Assembly (NCBI RefSeq): GCF_010183535.1 | Contig: NC_071333.1 | Coordinates: 16,118,587-16,182,586, forward strand | Length of the DNA stretch: 64,000 nt | From: Caenorhabditis remanei | Taxonomy: Eukaryota > Nematoda > Chromadorea > Rhabditida > Rhabditidae | Reading direction: 5' to 3' | Shown here: in pieces, positions 35,211 to 46,500 of the stretch | Layout of the letters: each line of letters starts with the position of its first letter | How positions within the stretch are numbered: the first letter of the stretch is position 1 | Made by a program: the position numbers and the translations under genes | The notes under the pieces: generated by a model | Told to the model about the DNA's origin: nothing | The model's input: the letters and a program-made list of their open reading frames with translations, nothing else | Database searches by the model: none

Positions 35211-37467
35211 ATGACCTCATCGTTTCTACCTCCGACGCTATTTCCGATGTCGACTCTTCTACCTCCTCTAGGACTGCAAGTACCTCTGCCAAGACTGCAA
35301 ATGCAACATCAAGAGCTTGCTCAACTGCTCCCACCATTGACGGCTTTTTTTCCAACGGTCTTCACACCCCAACAGACTCCAGTTCAACAGGAACCACCTC
35401 CTATACAGCAGAACCAACCACCAGTTTTGGAGTTTTATGGAAAGAGCCAATTCAACGATGACTTGAATTTCAAAAAGTCACAGAATCCAGTTCAACAGAC
35501 CCAACCGCCTCTTTTGCAATTTTATGGAAACAGTCAGTTCAGCGATGATTCGAAATTCAAAAAACCACTGGCCCCAATTCATCAGGGCCAACCACCCGTT
35601 CGGCAACTTTATGGAAACAATCAGTTCAATGATAACTCAAAATTCAAAAAACCACGGACCCCAGAACAACAGAACCAACCACCTGTTTTTCCATTTTTTG
35701 AAAACTGTCAGTTCAGCGATGACTCGACAATCAAAAAACCACAGACTCCAGTCCAACAGTATAATTCACCTGTTTTGGAATTTTTTGGAACCAATGAGTT
35801 CAATGATGACTCAAAATTCAAAAAACCGCGGACCACAGAACAACAGATCCAACCACCCGTTCTGCAATTTTTTGAAAACAGTCACTCAAATGATGACTCG
35901 ACATTCAAAAAACCACAGAATCCAAGCCAACAGAGCCACCCACCCGTTTTGCCATTTTATGGAAATAGTCACTTTAACGATGACGCCAAATTCAAAAGAC
36001 CAAGGACTCCGCCGCCAAAACAAAGGTGCCAGCTCAAACCACATAATCCACAAAAGCAACGCTTTCTGCCTATTCAACAACCTCCTAAAAGAAAACCGAA
36101 GAGAACTTACGATGAGCCACCTCAGTCTACTCCGATGTTACCGCCATTTTTCGAGCATTATTTTCCGATGAGGCTTGCAAAGAGTTATTTAGATCATTAT
36201 GCGAAATACTCAACGCAACCTGCTCCTGATGATTCGCCAGATATAATAATCCTTGAAGGACCAACGACTAAAAAACCAAGAATAAACGTGGTGCCGGACG
36301 TCCCGTTGGAAACTACCGAAATCAAGCAAGAACCAATTGACACTGGCTGTGCCATCCATGTTTACGATCAAAATCCACCACAGCTTACCCCGATTTCTCC
36401 GAATCCATCAGAAATCCAAAAACCTCCAACACCTAAACCTGTAGAATATTCTGAAACGAACCCTGAATGGGCAGCAAAACTAGTTGCAGCCATAGACAGA
36501 ATGGCTGCAGCAAATCGGACGCCACCACCTGAAGAAGATCCCTCGATCCCTCCAAACACCGCTCGATATATGACAACGCTGATTCCAAATTATATCGAAT
36601 GGAAGTATCAGTTGTGTGTAAGTTTATTTATTTATTTCACTACTGATGTCATTAATTTTTTCTTCTAGTTTCTCTATTTTTTCTTTTTCCAGATGCATAG
36701 AATAATTACGCCGGACGATTTAGATACTCTCCTCACAGATCAAAACAATTGCATATTGAGACGGAGGCTCTCTGGACATTATCACCACATATTGACAGAT
36801 GCAGAATTACGAAAAATTGATGCGGAATTCAGACAGATCGCGAATCTAGTAACTAGTAGTTGTTAGCAATCAATATCATATATTGAATTTACAGATCATG
36901 TTAATTTCGAACAAAAGCCAGAAGAAACTTTTTGCAAAAGAATTGTTAAGCAATTTGAGATTGAGGACAAGCCAACTGCTTAAGCTCAGACGGCAAACTG
37001 GATATGAAAATTTCACAGAAATGGTATCTGATTTGATATATGTGAATGAAAGCCAACCGGTGAGTAATTAATACATATTTCCTTTATGGCCAATAGAAAT
37101 TTCAAAATGTTTCAGAACTTCAACGTCCGACTACCAACACCGGAAGAAATAAACAAGGCTATTGAGGATGCATTCAACAAACTCGAATATGAAGACCTGG
37201 ACAGTTTTAAGGTAAACTCTACGTCATTCCTATGTTTAATTTCATCAATTTTATTTACAGAAAATGATGTTCATTTTTTCAATGCAATACGACTGGAAAA
37301 ATCCGGAGGAGAACACTGGTCATATTGAGAAAGTTAGTGAACTGACTCAGTTGACACCAGCCAGAGTCATCGAAATCATGAATGCTGCTCGTGTTGAAAT
37401 CAGAGCAATCATTGCGCAGCAGCAATACTATTGGTCTATTGATGACGAACTTCCACATTTTGATTAA
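35211..37467 (+). CDS. Unrecognised nuclear-type protein with 29-residue repeats and degenerate homeodomain-like end
   Basis: Five exons (35211-36617, 36693-36848, 36895-37059, 37116-37211, 37261-37467) give 676 residues. The start is Leu/Pro-rich. Residues 56-265 are seven tandem Pro/Gln-rich units of the form PVQQ-x-QPPVL-F-x-N-x-F-x-DDSKFKKP. Then come basic stretches (PPKRKPKRTYDE; TKKPRI) that look like nuclear localisation signals and IKQEPID, a SUMO-acceptor consensus. The last exon (about 609-676) ends with ELTQLTPARVIEIMNAARVE, which lines up with helices 2-3 of a homeodomain (turn followed by V-x-I-x-N-x-R) but lacks the usual Trp48 and Asn51. The ATG follows an acceptor by 30 bases. 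I do not recognise an orthologue. A nuclear, possibly transcription-related role is inference. All exon junctions are in phase 0. Confidence 0.75.
35376..36005 (+). repeat. Coding tandem repeat, seven units of about 87 bp
   Basis: One longer degenerate unit (36 codons) is followed by six of exactly 29 codons. Units 3 and 5 end KKPR followed by T-EQQ, while 4 and 6 have FFEN and DDST and end KKPQ, so the array has a two-unit (174-bp) higher-order period. Length is preserved in every unit, indicating selection for frame. Confidence 0.85.
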
Positions 37468-38567
37468 TTTAATTTTGTTGTTTTTTAATCGTTATTTTAA
37501 AATGTAATATAGATACTCTTAAATGTAAAACGTTAATATGAGACTCAATGAAGCATATATATTTTTAACTTCTGGATCAATTGGAAGGTAAGGAGAAAAT
37601 ACTAGAGAACATTCAAATAAGGAACAAAATGAGCGGAAGTTTTTAGTCTGACAAAACAATGCTAAGTGAATATGGTTTCCTTGTTTGAGTCATATTATCA
37701 TAGAAAGTTGAAATAAAAAAGAAACACAGATAATAACTTTTTAGATATAGTCAAATACACTAGTATCAGATATGCGTTCCAAAACGGAATCAGTGAAAGA
37801 GAAAGAGACGAAGGTAATATGTAACATAATCACCTATGGATTTTCTATCTAAAAGGAGTGTTATCGACGCTTTTGGATATTTGATTTGAATCGCTGAGCT
37901 CCCCCCCCCCCCAAATGCCCCCAAAACTCCGCGCTCACATCTATTAATCCGTTTTTCCGTTTTCACCCAAAAAAAGCTGATAAAAGATTATGTCCATTGA
38001 AACGAGATAGAACTTAAAATGACGAAGAGACGTTTCCGATAGCAGCCCAGCCAGACTCCAAAAGTTCAGAACAGAAAGTTGGGTAATTAATTATTCGATT
38101 GTTTCAATTATATTTATTCATCATTATGTCGACTTTTGAAATTTTCAAAGAGCGGAAATCTTTTAGAACAATAGATATTAACGGGAACGGTTCAAATGCT
38201 AAAAGAGCGAAAATCTTTCAAAACAATTGATATCAACGGGAAAGGTAGCAAAATGAGAATGAGGTTAAATATGTATAAAATGAGAGGTATATGCAGGATA
38301 GCAAAGGTTTGGATTCATCATTATGTCAACTTTTGAAATGTTCAAAAAGCGGAAATCTTTTAAAACAATAGATATCAACGGGACTGGTTCAAATGTTTGA
38401 AGTGCAAGGATTTTTTTCACAAAACATGTTAACGGGATTGTGGTTCTGGCGTTTTGTCGTGTCTGTCTGAAAAAAAGTTTGGTAAATAAATATCAGAATT
38501 TCAACTTCTGTTTCCTAGGTTGTCAATGAGCACTATAAGATTTTGATATTTTTCAAATATAATTACC
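37468..38567. other. Intergenic between convergent genes
   Basis: It contains 3' flanks of both neighbours (an AATAAA on plus at 37712-37717), a run of 12 C at 37901-37912, and the repeat at 38115-38396. No coding exon. Confidence 0.5.
38115..38396. repeat. Local direct repeat, two full and one partial copy
   Basis: About 82 bases beginning TTCATCATTATGTC and ending GGTTCAAATG occur at 38115-38199 and 38313-38396. A partial copy (AGAGCGAAAATC to CAACGGGAAAGG) lies at 38202-38243. The copies differ at several positions, so the duplication is not very recent. Confidence 0.75.
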
Positions 38568-39106
38568 TCAAACCGGGATTGGGGCCAATGGAAGATTGGC
38601 CTGGATATCAACTTTTGGTTTGTCTTCATCCTCATCGTCGTCTTCCTCCTCTTTCTGATGGAAGTTGCTTCTCTCTTTGCATGCACCACCATCAGCTCCA
38701 TCATCTCCATCATCGCCATCGCCTACCTCTTCTTTCGGGATTCTGAAATTTTTTCCTTACATTTAGTTGTATAGGAAACAAGACACATGGGTTTTTTCAC
38801 TATTTATCCGCTCGTCACCAGTTTTTATCGGATTTGTAACAAAAATCGTATGTGAAAACTATTAAAAAGAAGCTTGAAAATATTCAATCAAATAGAAAAT
38901 TCGACTCACTTGTTTCCGTCTTGATCCTCGTTGGGATTTCGAGACGGAGGGATGTAGAACTCCCCTGGGCCAGGGTACAGAATCCAGAGTCCCCGTCGAT
39001 ACATTTCGGCATTTTGTGAATACTCTTCACAAATATGCATTTGACGGTCTGGTGGATTTGGGAGATATTCCACATTTTTTTCTTCCTGGCCTTGTTGATT
39101 TGACAT
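38568..39106 (-). CDS. Small acidic protein, 123 residues, not recognised
   Basis: Two exons (39106-38910, 38742-38568) join in phase. The ATG at 39106 directly follows an acceptor (GTTCCAG), as for a trans-spliced message. The N-terminal half is polar with aromatic and proline residues (EEYSQNAEMYRRGLW, GPGEFYIPP). The second exon is very acidic, with GDGDDGDDGADGG and EEEDDDEDEDK, and the protein ends LPLAPIPV. There is no signal peptide or membrane segment, so it is probably cytosolic or nuclear. A GTAATT donor-like site overlaps the stop region but lies out of frame. No family could be assigned. Confidence 0.6.
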
Positions 39107-39444
39107 CTGGAACTACAAAATAATTATTGATAAGTGGAAGAATGTTCAAGTATGACTGGAAACTATAAAGTTCAGAAACTGCCAAGATTCATCGACGTAC
39201 TAAAATGAAAATCAAAGACACTGAGGAAAGGATAATTTCACGAATGGTCATACTGCACACATTTCATTCTGTTTTGCATTTTTCCCCAACGCTTTGAAAG
39301 ACTGTCGCTTGCATTTTGACTGTAATTTGATTACCATCTGAGTACTGTGAGCGGGTGGGTGAACGAAAAATAGGGGATTGTTATTTCCAAAAAATAGAGA
39401 CAGATGTTAAATGAAAAAACTGAAAAACAAAGTTGCTGAATTAT

Positions 39445-39850
39445 CAAAGTGGAATTGAATGACACTGACGGTCACTGACGGTACTAATTCGTCATTTTCA
39501 AAAAAGACGAGAGCCAAGTAAAACGGAATTGAGAATCGTCAAGGAAAAGGCTAGAACACTGTAGACTTAAAACTGGTTTGAGAGAGCTCAACTCCAAACG
39601 CCACATAAGGGAAATCACACTTTGCAGACTTTCAGTACAGTATCAACGCAGATTTCCTTTATAGCGTGTGTGCGTGTGGTTTCGAAAACTTTGCCGTCAC
39701 TATCATTGATCCTTTTTTCCCGTTGTATTCTTCTGCACTCTCAAAGAGAGTAGAGGCATGCGCGCATTATCTCAAAAAAATGAAAGGTAAAAAGGAGGAG
39801 CGGGCTACTATGGCAACCTGAAGTTCAAAAGTTAAAAATTGTTGTTTTGA
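39445..39850. repeat. Duplicated upstream module, copy 1
   Basis: Direct repeat partner of 40580-40950. The best-kept core (39661-39724) reads GTGTGTGCGTGTGG, then AAAACTTTGCCGTCAC, then TATCATTGATCCTTTTTTCC. GCGGGCTACTATGGCAACCTG follows at the distal end. The core lies about 555 bases before the ATG of the small acidic gene. Confidence 0.75.
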
Positions 39851-40293
39851 ACTGTAAATCTGCGGATGGAACTGTAGGAGAGAAAGTGTGAAAAAAATGA
39901 TAATCGTTTTGATCGAATGAAAAACAAAGAGAGAACAAATATAAACAGAAGAATCCTGAAAACTGGTTTTATATCATTATTGCATAAAACAGTATTACTG
40001 TTCTATTGGAATTTGATTAGTAAAAGATTGCGCCACACTTGAACGTACGCTTCTCGCCACTGCCGTGACATTACGAATAACTCGAAAACAGGATACAACA
40101 TCCAAGAAATATAATTTCACTGAAATAATTTACTCGAAATCGAAAAACATTCATACTTCAGGATTTTGTAAACATTTTTGGTTCCATTCTAACAACCAAA
40201 AAAGTTTCAATAATTTGAACCATCAATAATTCGATTTACACCTCTACGACAGGAGCAACTGGAGTCTCACACAAAAAAGGTGTTGCTACTTAC

Positions 40294-40475
40294 CATTTTC
40301 CATTCTTTTGTGTTCTAATAGGAAATGTGGCATGCAATATGAAAACCCACAAACGGATTTGTATCCTCGTTCCGTAATTATCAAAAGTCACAGGACAATC
40401 AAACAAAACACTAATTGTTGGCGTAACTGAACCAACATTTTGGTGGCTCATAGGTAAAATTTCAGATGGTTTTTG
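40294..40475 (-). other. Candidate first exon of an undetected or decayed gene
   Basis: On the minus strand an acceptor (TTTTTCAG) at 40476 is followed after 24 bases by an ATG at 40451 and about 52 open codons (MSHQNVGSVTPT...), then a GTAAGT donor. No in-phase next exon was found. It sits about 300 bases from copy 2 of the duplicated module, much as the acidic gene sits beside copy 1, so it could be the remains of a duplicated gene or chance. Confidence 0.25.
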
Positions 40476-40579
40476 CTGAAAAATAGAGAAAATGAGAAAT
40501 TAAAGCAGCTAAATACAAAGTCTCCAAATGTTGAAGGTGAAAATTGAATAGGAAGACAGATATATTTTAAAGTTGAAGA

Positions 40580-40950
40580 GACTGACAGTACCAATACTTC
40601 ATTTTCAAAACAAGAAGAACCAAGTGGAAGGGTTCCGTTGAGTCATATTAAATTGAAAACTGTCAAAGAAGGGACTAAAACTCGTTTCACTTAAAGCTTT
40701 TTTAGAAGTTCTCAATTCGATACGGGAAATCACACTAATAGAAGTTTTCAACGCAGTCCCTTCATAGTGTGTGTGCGTGTGGTTTTGAAAACTTTACCGT
40801 CACTATCATTGATCCTTTTTTCCCGTTCTAGTCTTTTGCACTCTCAAAAAAGGTAGAGTCATACGCGCATTAACTTACAAAAATAAAAAGGTAGGAAGGA
40901 AGAGCGGGCTATTATGGCAACCTGAACTTATAAAGTTCAGAATTGTTGTT
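40580..40950. repeat. Duplicated upstream module, copy 2
   Basis: Core at about 40764-40828, matching 39661-39724 with few changes (ACTTTACCGTCAC for ACTTTGCCGTCAC). The distal GCGGGCTATTATGGCAACCTG block is also kept. Period between copies is about 1.1 kb. Confidence 0.75.
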
Positions 40951-41739
40951 TTAAGATAAAAAACGTTAAAAACTTCAAAAAAAAAGATTAAACATCTAAT
41001 AAAAAAAGAACAATATTTTTGAACAACCATGAACAGTACGAAAAATAATCACAAAACAAAAAACTGGAAAGACATACAGAAAACCTTATAGCTAATTGTT
41101 ATCTTTTTTTTGTTCTTGTGTCGTACTAGAAAAAGTTTCATGATATAAAAAAAGATGCAATCGGGTTGGAATGTGCCATATAAGCGGAGTCTGCTCGTCC
41201 TTCTCTAGTTATCAAGACTCACGCCAAATACCACTGAACAAAGCACTATTTGAGAAAAATTACAAAAAATTCATCTTGAACTTTCAGCAATTGAAAAGAA
41301 TAGCTTACGATTGGAGTTTTCTACAACATACCCAACTTTATTAGAATGCCAAAAACACTCAACAATACAACAAAAAAAATTTCTTCTGTAAAATGATCAA
41401 GTTAGCTTGTGGATGATACATAAGGATGAATTATTTCAAAAAATTGCTACCTAGTACGCTTTCCGATTTGAAAATCATAAACTTTTGATTTGCTCATTAT
41501 AGAAACACTATTGTTAATACATTCAATTTGAAGCACTTTTCAGATTTTATTCTCATCATCTCAGAGTTTCGCTTCCCAGACAGCTTTACGGCTAACAAAC
41601 GTAGAAAGGTAAAGCTGTGACCCGTTAGAATAGTGATCAGTATGGTGAAATGCTTGTTAAAGTCTGTAAAGTCATCGGAAAAGAGTTAGATAACATTTGA
41701 ATTACCCAGCTTGTTCTTTAGCTGCATCTGCAAGGTTTT

Positions 41740-42405
41740 TCATATAAAAACCCTGGATTATGGTTGACTTTTGATTCCAGAACGTGCGTTTTCTCCTTCA
41801 GACGATTGAATGTTGCTTGACAACAGCTTGAACCAAGTTTCTGTAGCCAAAGGTTCCTTATTGGACCCCCTTACTCTAAAATTCTGCAAACGCGCTCCAA
41901 TAGACCCAATTCCTCCGACCTTTACACGCTCTTTCGCCGTCACGTATGCCGTCGCATGCATGCGGTCGCGTAACCGTTTAGGTCATAGTGTCCCTTACCT
42001 CCATTCTGACAACGGTCGTCACGCCGATCATCTCGAGACAGTTTTCCTTTTTCCGTAACGTTTAGAGTGTAGTTCAGGTGTACAAGTGCAGCACATATAA
42101 GCTCTCCTGTGCCATCTTTGCTAGCGCGAGTATTTATCCGTTTTATACGGTTTTTTATGACATCCGTCTTGTTTTCCTGCCGAATCAGTATTGCCTTTAC
42201 AGCTCCTTCAGGACAGGACGCTGCCTATAATTCTTGTACAACACCCGTTCTGTCTTTGGTCCTTTATTGAGCTAACTGTTGCTACCCTCACAATAGTTTC
42301 ATAGAGATTGTTTCATTTTGACAATATTAACTTTGTTAATCTATTCTTGTTTAGTCAGTGTTGCATCAATAAAGTTTTTTCCCTGTTCAACCTCTCACAT
42401 TCGTT
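41740..42405 (+). other. GC-richer block with TATA box and poly(A) signal, possibly a solo LTR
   Basis: Base composition differs from the surrounding AT-rich DNA. In order it has CG-containing sequence (GTCGCATGCATGCGGTCGCG), CATATAAGCTCTCC (TATA-like, about 42095) and AATAAAG (about 42369), ending with CTCTCACA. A promoter followed 270 bases later by a poly(A) signal is the layout of a retroelement LTR. No clear TG...CA ends or target-site duplication were found, so the call is weak; an unannotated noncoding transcript is an equal alternative. Confidence 0.2.
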
Positions 42406-43534
42406 TCTTTTTCCAATCAAATAATGTTGTATTTTGCCAAGAAATCAACAACGTTTGAAGTATATGTTGCCTAGCCACTGCAACAGACTTTTAGCCATTA
42501 CAGTGCCGTGGTCATCCAATCATTATTGAGGCAACGGACAGTGTCAGCTGCCAGGTCACACAGAACGTCTCCCTGGACCTCTCCAATAGCACTGCACGTA
42601 AATGTGACGATGAAGGTCCCTGACTATGGTTGTGTGTAGGCTAGAGAGAGGGTGAGACAGGCCAGTTTCTATGCCAACTACACACAGTTACAATATGGTT
42701 CTGGGAAAAAACCTCTTCCGCCTTGTGCGGTGCTCTAACGCACGCATCCAGTCTTCCCCTCCACGATCAATTGTTTCTTACTTGCCAAGAAAAGTCTTTG
42801 CAATATCTCACAAATTTCAAAATTAACGATTTAGACAATCTAGGGCACGTTAGGTCTAAGAAAACGTTTGAATGATTAGGTATATCAGCTCTTGATAAGG
42901 CTTTAATGCCAATCCTAATTAGTTTTTTGTGGTTTAAGAATGTTATTCCATGTTTAGAATATAATTTTGTAACTTAGCATGTCATTTTTAATGTTAGTTA
43001 GTCAAAGTAATCATATTTTCTTTGAAGATAGTTATTCCTAGATACAGAGTCTTTCGAAACATAATTTCTATCTTGAGCTTAGTTTTCAAGGCGCCCTCCT
43101 TCAATCAATCTACGTTATTATTTTCTATCCTTTCTCTTTGTTTCTCTGTTTCTTTTGTTTCTCCATCTGTCTGTAATAATACTGTTCAAATCACGAAATA
43201 TTTACATGTTTCCCATTGTTACACCTCTTCTCCTCTCTCTGACCACCCCGGGTATGTCTGTGTCTCCTCCTTCTCCGCGCTCGCCCAACGTCTACCGAGT
43301 GTACGTGTCCTCCTCTCTTTCTTTCTCTATCCCTCACACTCTCTCCCTTCCATCGCGCAGAAAATGCGCTCCTACATACATTTTGTCCGCGAAGGTTTGA
43401 AAATGGTTTTTTTCTTACTGCCCCAAGATAATTTCTTACTTTCCGATAATGTCTTTCCTTTTCTAATTGTTTATTTTTATTTTTTAACATTTCTGTCCCA
43501 TAAATTTATTGACCTTATACATTCAGGCTTGAAA

Positions 43535-46500
43535 ATGAGTTCAACTCACCGTGCAACATGCGTAAAACGACCAACCCGCCAAGATTCATCCGATTCCGAT
43601 GAAACGTCAATGACTTCTACTGCCAAAAAGTAAGTATTTGTTAAAAATTAGATTTTTATTGTGGAAATCGGGCGGTTTTTCGCAATTTCTACCTTGCGCC
43701 AGGTCTATTTCTGAGAAAATCCATTCCTCAAATAACTTTCTTTTTGAAAAAATCGTATCAGATTGACTAATAACTCAAATGATTGTGAACTATCATCGCT
43801 CTCGGTCTGGTTCAGGCCGGTCCGGACAAATCAAAGATCGTATGGCTCGTGCGATTTTTTTGAGAGTTTAGTTGCACTTTTCATTGAGTAAAATTCAGAA
43901 TATCTATCTTCAAAGCTGCCAATCAACCCTGTCCAGCCCGACCTGACCCGGATGATACCAATGAAATACACGACTCAACTGTTTTGTTTTTCAGAGCTCT
44001 CCCAACCAAGACTCCAACCGATTCATCGTCGTCAATCCGTTCGACTCGTCGGACGACCGGCGTCAAGCGGCCAGTCTACCACGAGTCATCCTCTGATGAT
44101 GAGTCGCCTGTGGCTGTGGCTCCTCCTGCCAAGAGGTAAGTATTTGCTAATATTCAGATTTTGATTATGGAAATCGTTTTTGAAATTCCTATCTTGCGCC
44201 TGGTCTTTCTGAAAAAATCCATTTCTGCCAGCTTTTTCTTTCTCGAAGAGCTTTTTTAATCGTATCAAGATAATTAATAACTCTCCAAGATCGTGAACTA
44301 CGATTACTCTCGGTCCGGTTCGGTCTGGTCCGTCCCAGACCGAACGAGCATGACTCGTGCAAATTTTGAAAAATATTTTGGACTTTTCGATGAAGATAAT
44401 TCAGATTACTTTTCTCTTGAGCCATCAATTAGACCTACCTGGGCCGGATGACATGTGTGAAATACAACACTCAAATTATTTGTTTTTTAGAGCTCCACCC
44501 ACCAAAACTTCAACTTCTTCATCGCCACCAATGTCCGATTGGGAAAGAGAGATGGAGGAAGCTCCATCCTTTGACGAAGACGAGGAGACTCGACGCTTGG
44601 AAGAGTACGCGTAAGTAATTCACCTCGTTCCTTCTAAATTATCAATCTATTTTATTTCAGCAACGAAGGCAAGGTCAATCACCAGAGTGATCTCTCGGTT
44701 GCCACCACAGCAAAGGAGAGAGGATCTTCAATGGCCACTCCAAAGCGGTAAGTTAGAAACAAGCATACATGGAATCTGTTCCGATTGTTCACAGCTTGCG
44801 AGTTCATTGGCTTTTTCGAAAAATTCCACAGAAAAGAAAACACAAATGTAAGACCTTTTTCGGTGAATGAACCTATTTTTCGAGAAATACGATTTTTCTT
44901 TAAAAAATGTGTTTTTCGATAGGATATAAATTTTTGGTGTACCTCAGCTTACCAGACCCCTGAAAATCTGAAGGCGTTGAAAATTTTGGTTTTTCAAGTT
45001 TTCGATGGGTGCCGGGCCGAAATCCAATTTATTTTCGGCTCGCTCGGTCCGGTTAGACCTGTTTTGAACGAAAAAATGAATTTTTTGAATTTTTTTTTGA
45101 AAAAGTCTTGTTTTCGACTAAAAAATAAAAGTTCAATCAAAAGGGGGACACGTATGATAACTGAAAAACTTCTACTCTAAATTTTCAAAAAAGTTCAAAA
45201 AAATTGTGGACTTTGGTTGGTATTAGGAAATTAAGCCAGAAACTGTCAAAGCCGGTATTAAAAAGTTTCAACTGAATTTCTCGAATATTAGTTGCGATCA
45301 CCGGAAAAGCTTTTGAATTTGTCTTTTTTTTGTGAAATCTACCAAATGAGGCAATAAACTCGCAAATTTTGGGGGAACGATACACTCCATGTTAGCTTTT
45401 ATTTTTAATTATTAAATAATTAATGACAATTACTTACAGAAAGCATAAAAAGCAAAATCCGGAGTCCACTCGTGCGAAGAAGGAAAAGGAAAGCGGAGTA
45501 TTGAAGGAAACGGAGAAGACGGACAAAAATTCCGCTAAAACTCCCGCCAAAGCTCCCGTCAGAACTCCCGCCGACATCAAACGAAGATTATCGCTTTACC
45601 GGAGCATGTACGGGAAGCAACACGAAGGTGAAACCGATGAAGATTATCTGCGGAGAGTCGAGGAGCTGCCGGATGATGAGATGTCGGAACGGTCAAAAGC
45701 CACCCCGAAACGGCATAACGTTCGACCAGTCTTCGACGATTCTCCACCCAGGCAGAAGAAACCGACCACTTCGGATCAAGGATCCAGTTCCAGTTCGTCG
45801 GTTTCAAAAGGACAAGGAGAGAAATGGTCGGTTTCCGAGGCACTGGCTCAACTCGGATACTCGACAACATCCTCGAAAACGGTCGTACAGGCAATCGATC
45901 ATGTTGGCGGATCAAAGAAATTGGAAGCGTTGAAAGCGCCGACACAGTTGGCCCAAACACAAATTCTACACCGTCACACTGCTATTGACAAACCGATTCC
46001 CAACGCAGCTCAAGCCACAAACGGCCACAATGGGGGACCAAAGAATGTCGAGAAGTTGGTGATGCCACAGATGGACGAAACACCGATTTTGCCACGCCAG
46101 GCTCAACCGTCGATTCGTCCCGCCCACATGAGCCGCAAGGAGGTATTTGAGAGGAGATCGAAATCATCAGAGGAAGAAGAAGCCATTCAACGAAATCCCA
46201 CCGTCTCCCTTGGAGCACCATCAACTTCCAATCAGACTCCACTTCGATCACGAACAGAAGTTCAACTACCCCCCACAAATTTGCTCTCCGAAGCAGATTA
46301 CGATTCATTGGAGCAATTCTTAGGTGCTCTTAGGAATGCTGAATTCGGCGAAGATCCCATGGAAAGAGCAAAAGCCCTTCTCACGCCACACGCGAGAGCG
46401 TTGGCAGGTTATTCTGCACAGCCAGCTGCAAAGAAATCAGCCGCGCCCGTTGGAGAAGAGGCGGTTGAAGCATCCAAGCCGAGGTAAACTTTTGAGAAAT

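Larger units (their letters stand above)
39107..43534. other. Long divergent intergenic region
   Basis: It lies between the small acidic gene (minus) and the large charged-protein gene (plus), so it contains both promoters. It holds a duplicated 370-400 base module, one candidate exon (40294-40475, minus) and a GC-richer block at about 41740-42800. The pyrimidine-rich stretch 43080-43350 directly precedes the large gene; the open frame reading through it has no splice or coding signature. Confidence 0.5.

Noticed and set aside
41810..42058. 82-codon plus-strand frame in the GC-richer block
   Set aside because: No splice signals and no similarity; the block looks regulatory or repeat-derived.
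43022..43534. N-terminal extension of the large charged protein in the same frame
   Set aside because: The extension is pyrimidine-tract translation (Phe/Ser/Leu) and a clear acceptor lies 8 bases before the ATG at 43535.
45577..45960. 127-codon frame opposite exon 5 of the large protein
   Set aside because: Antisense shadow of a long real exon.
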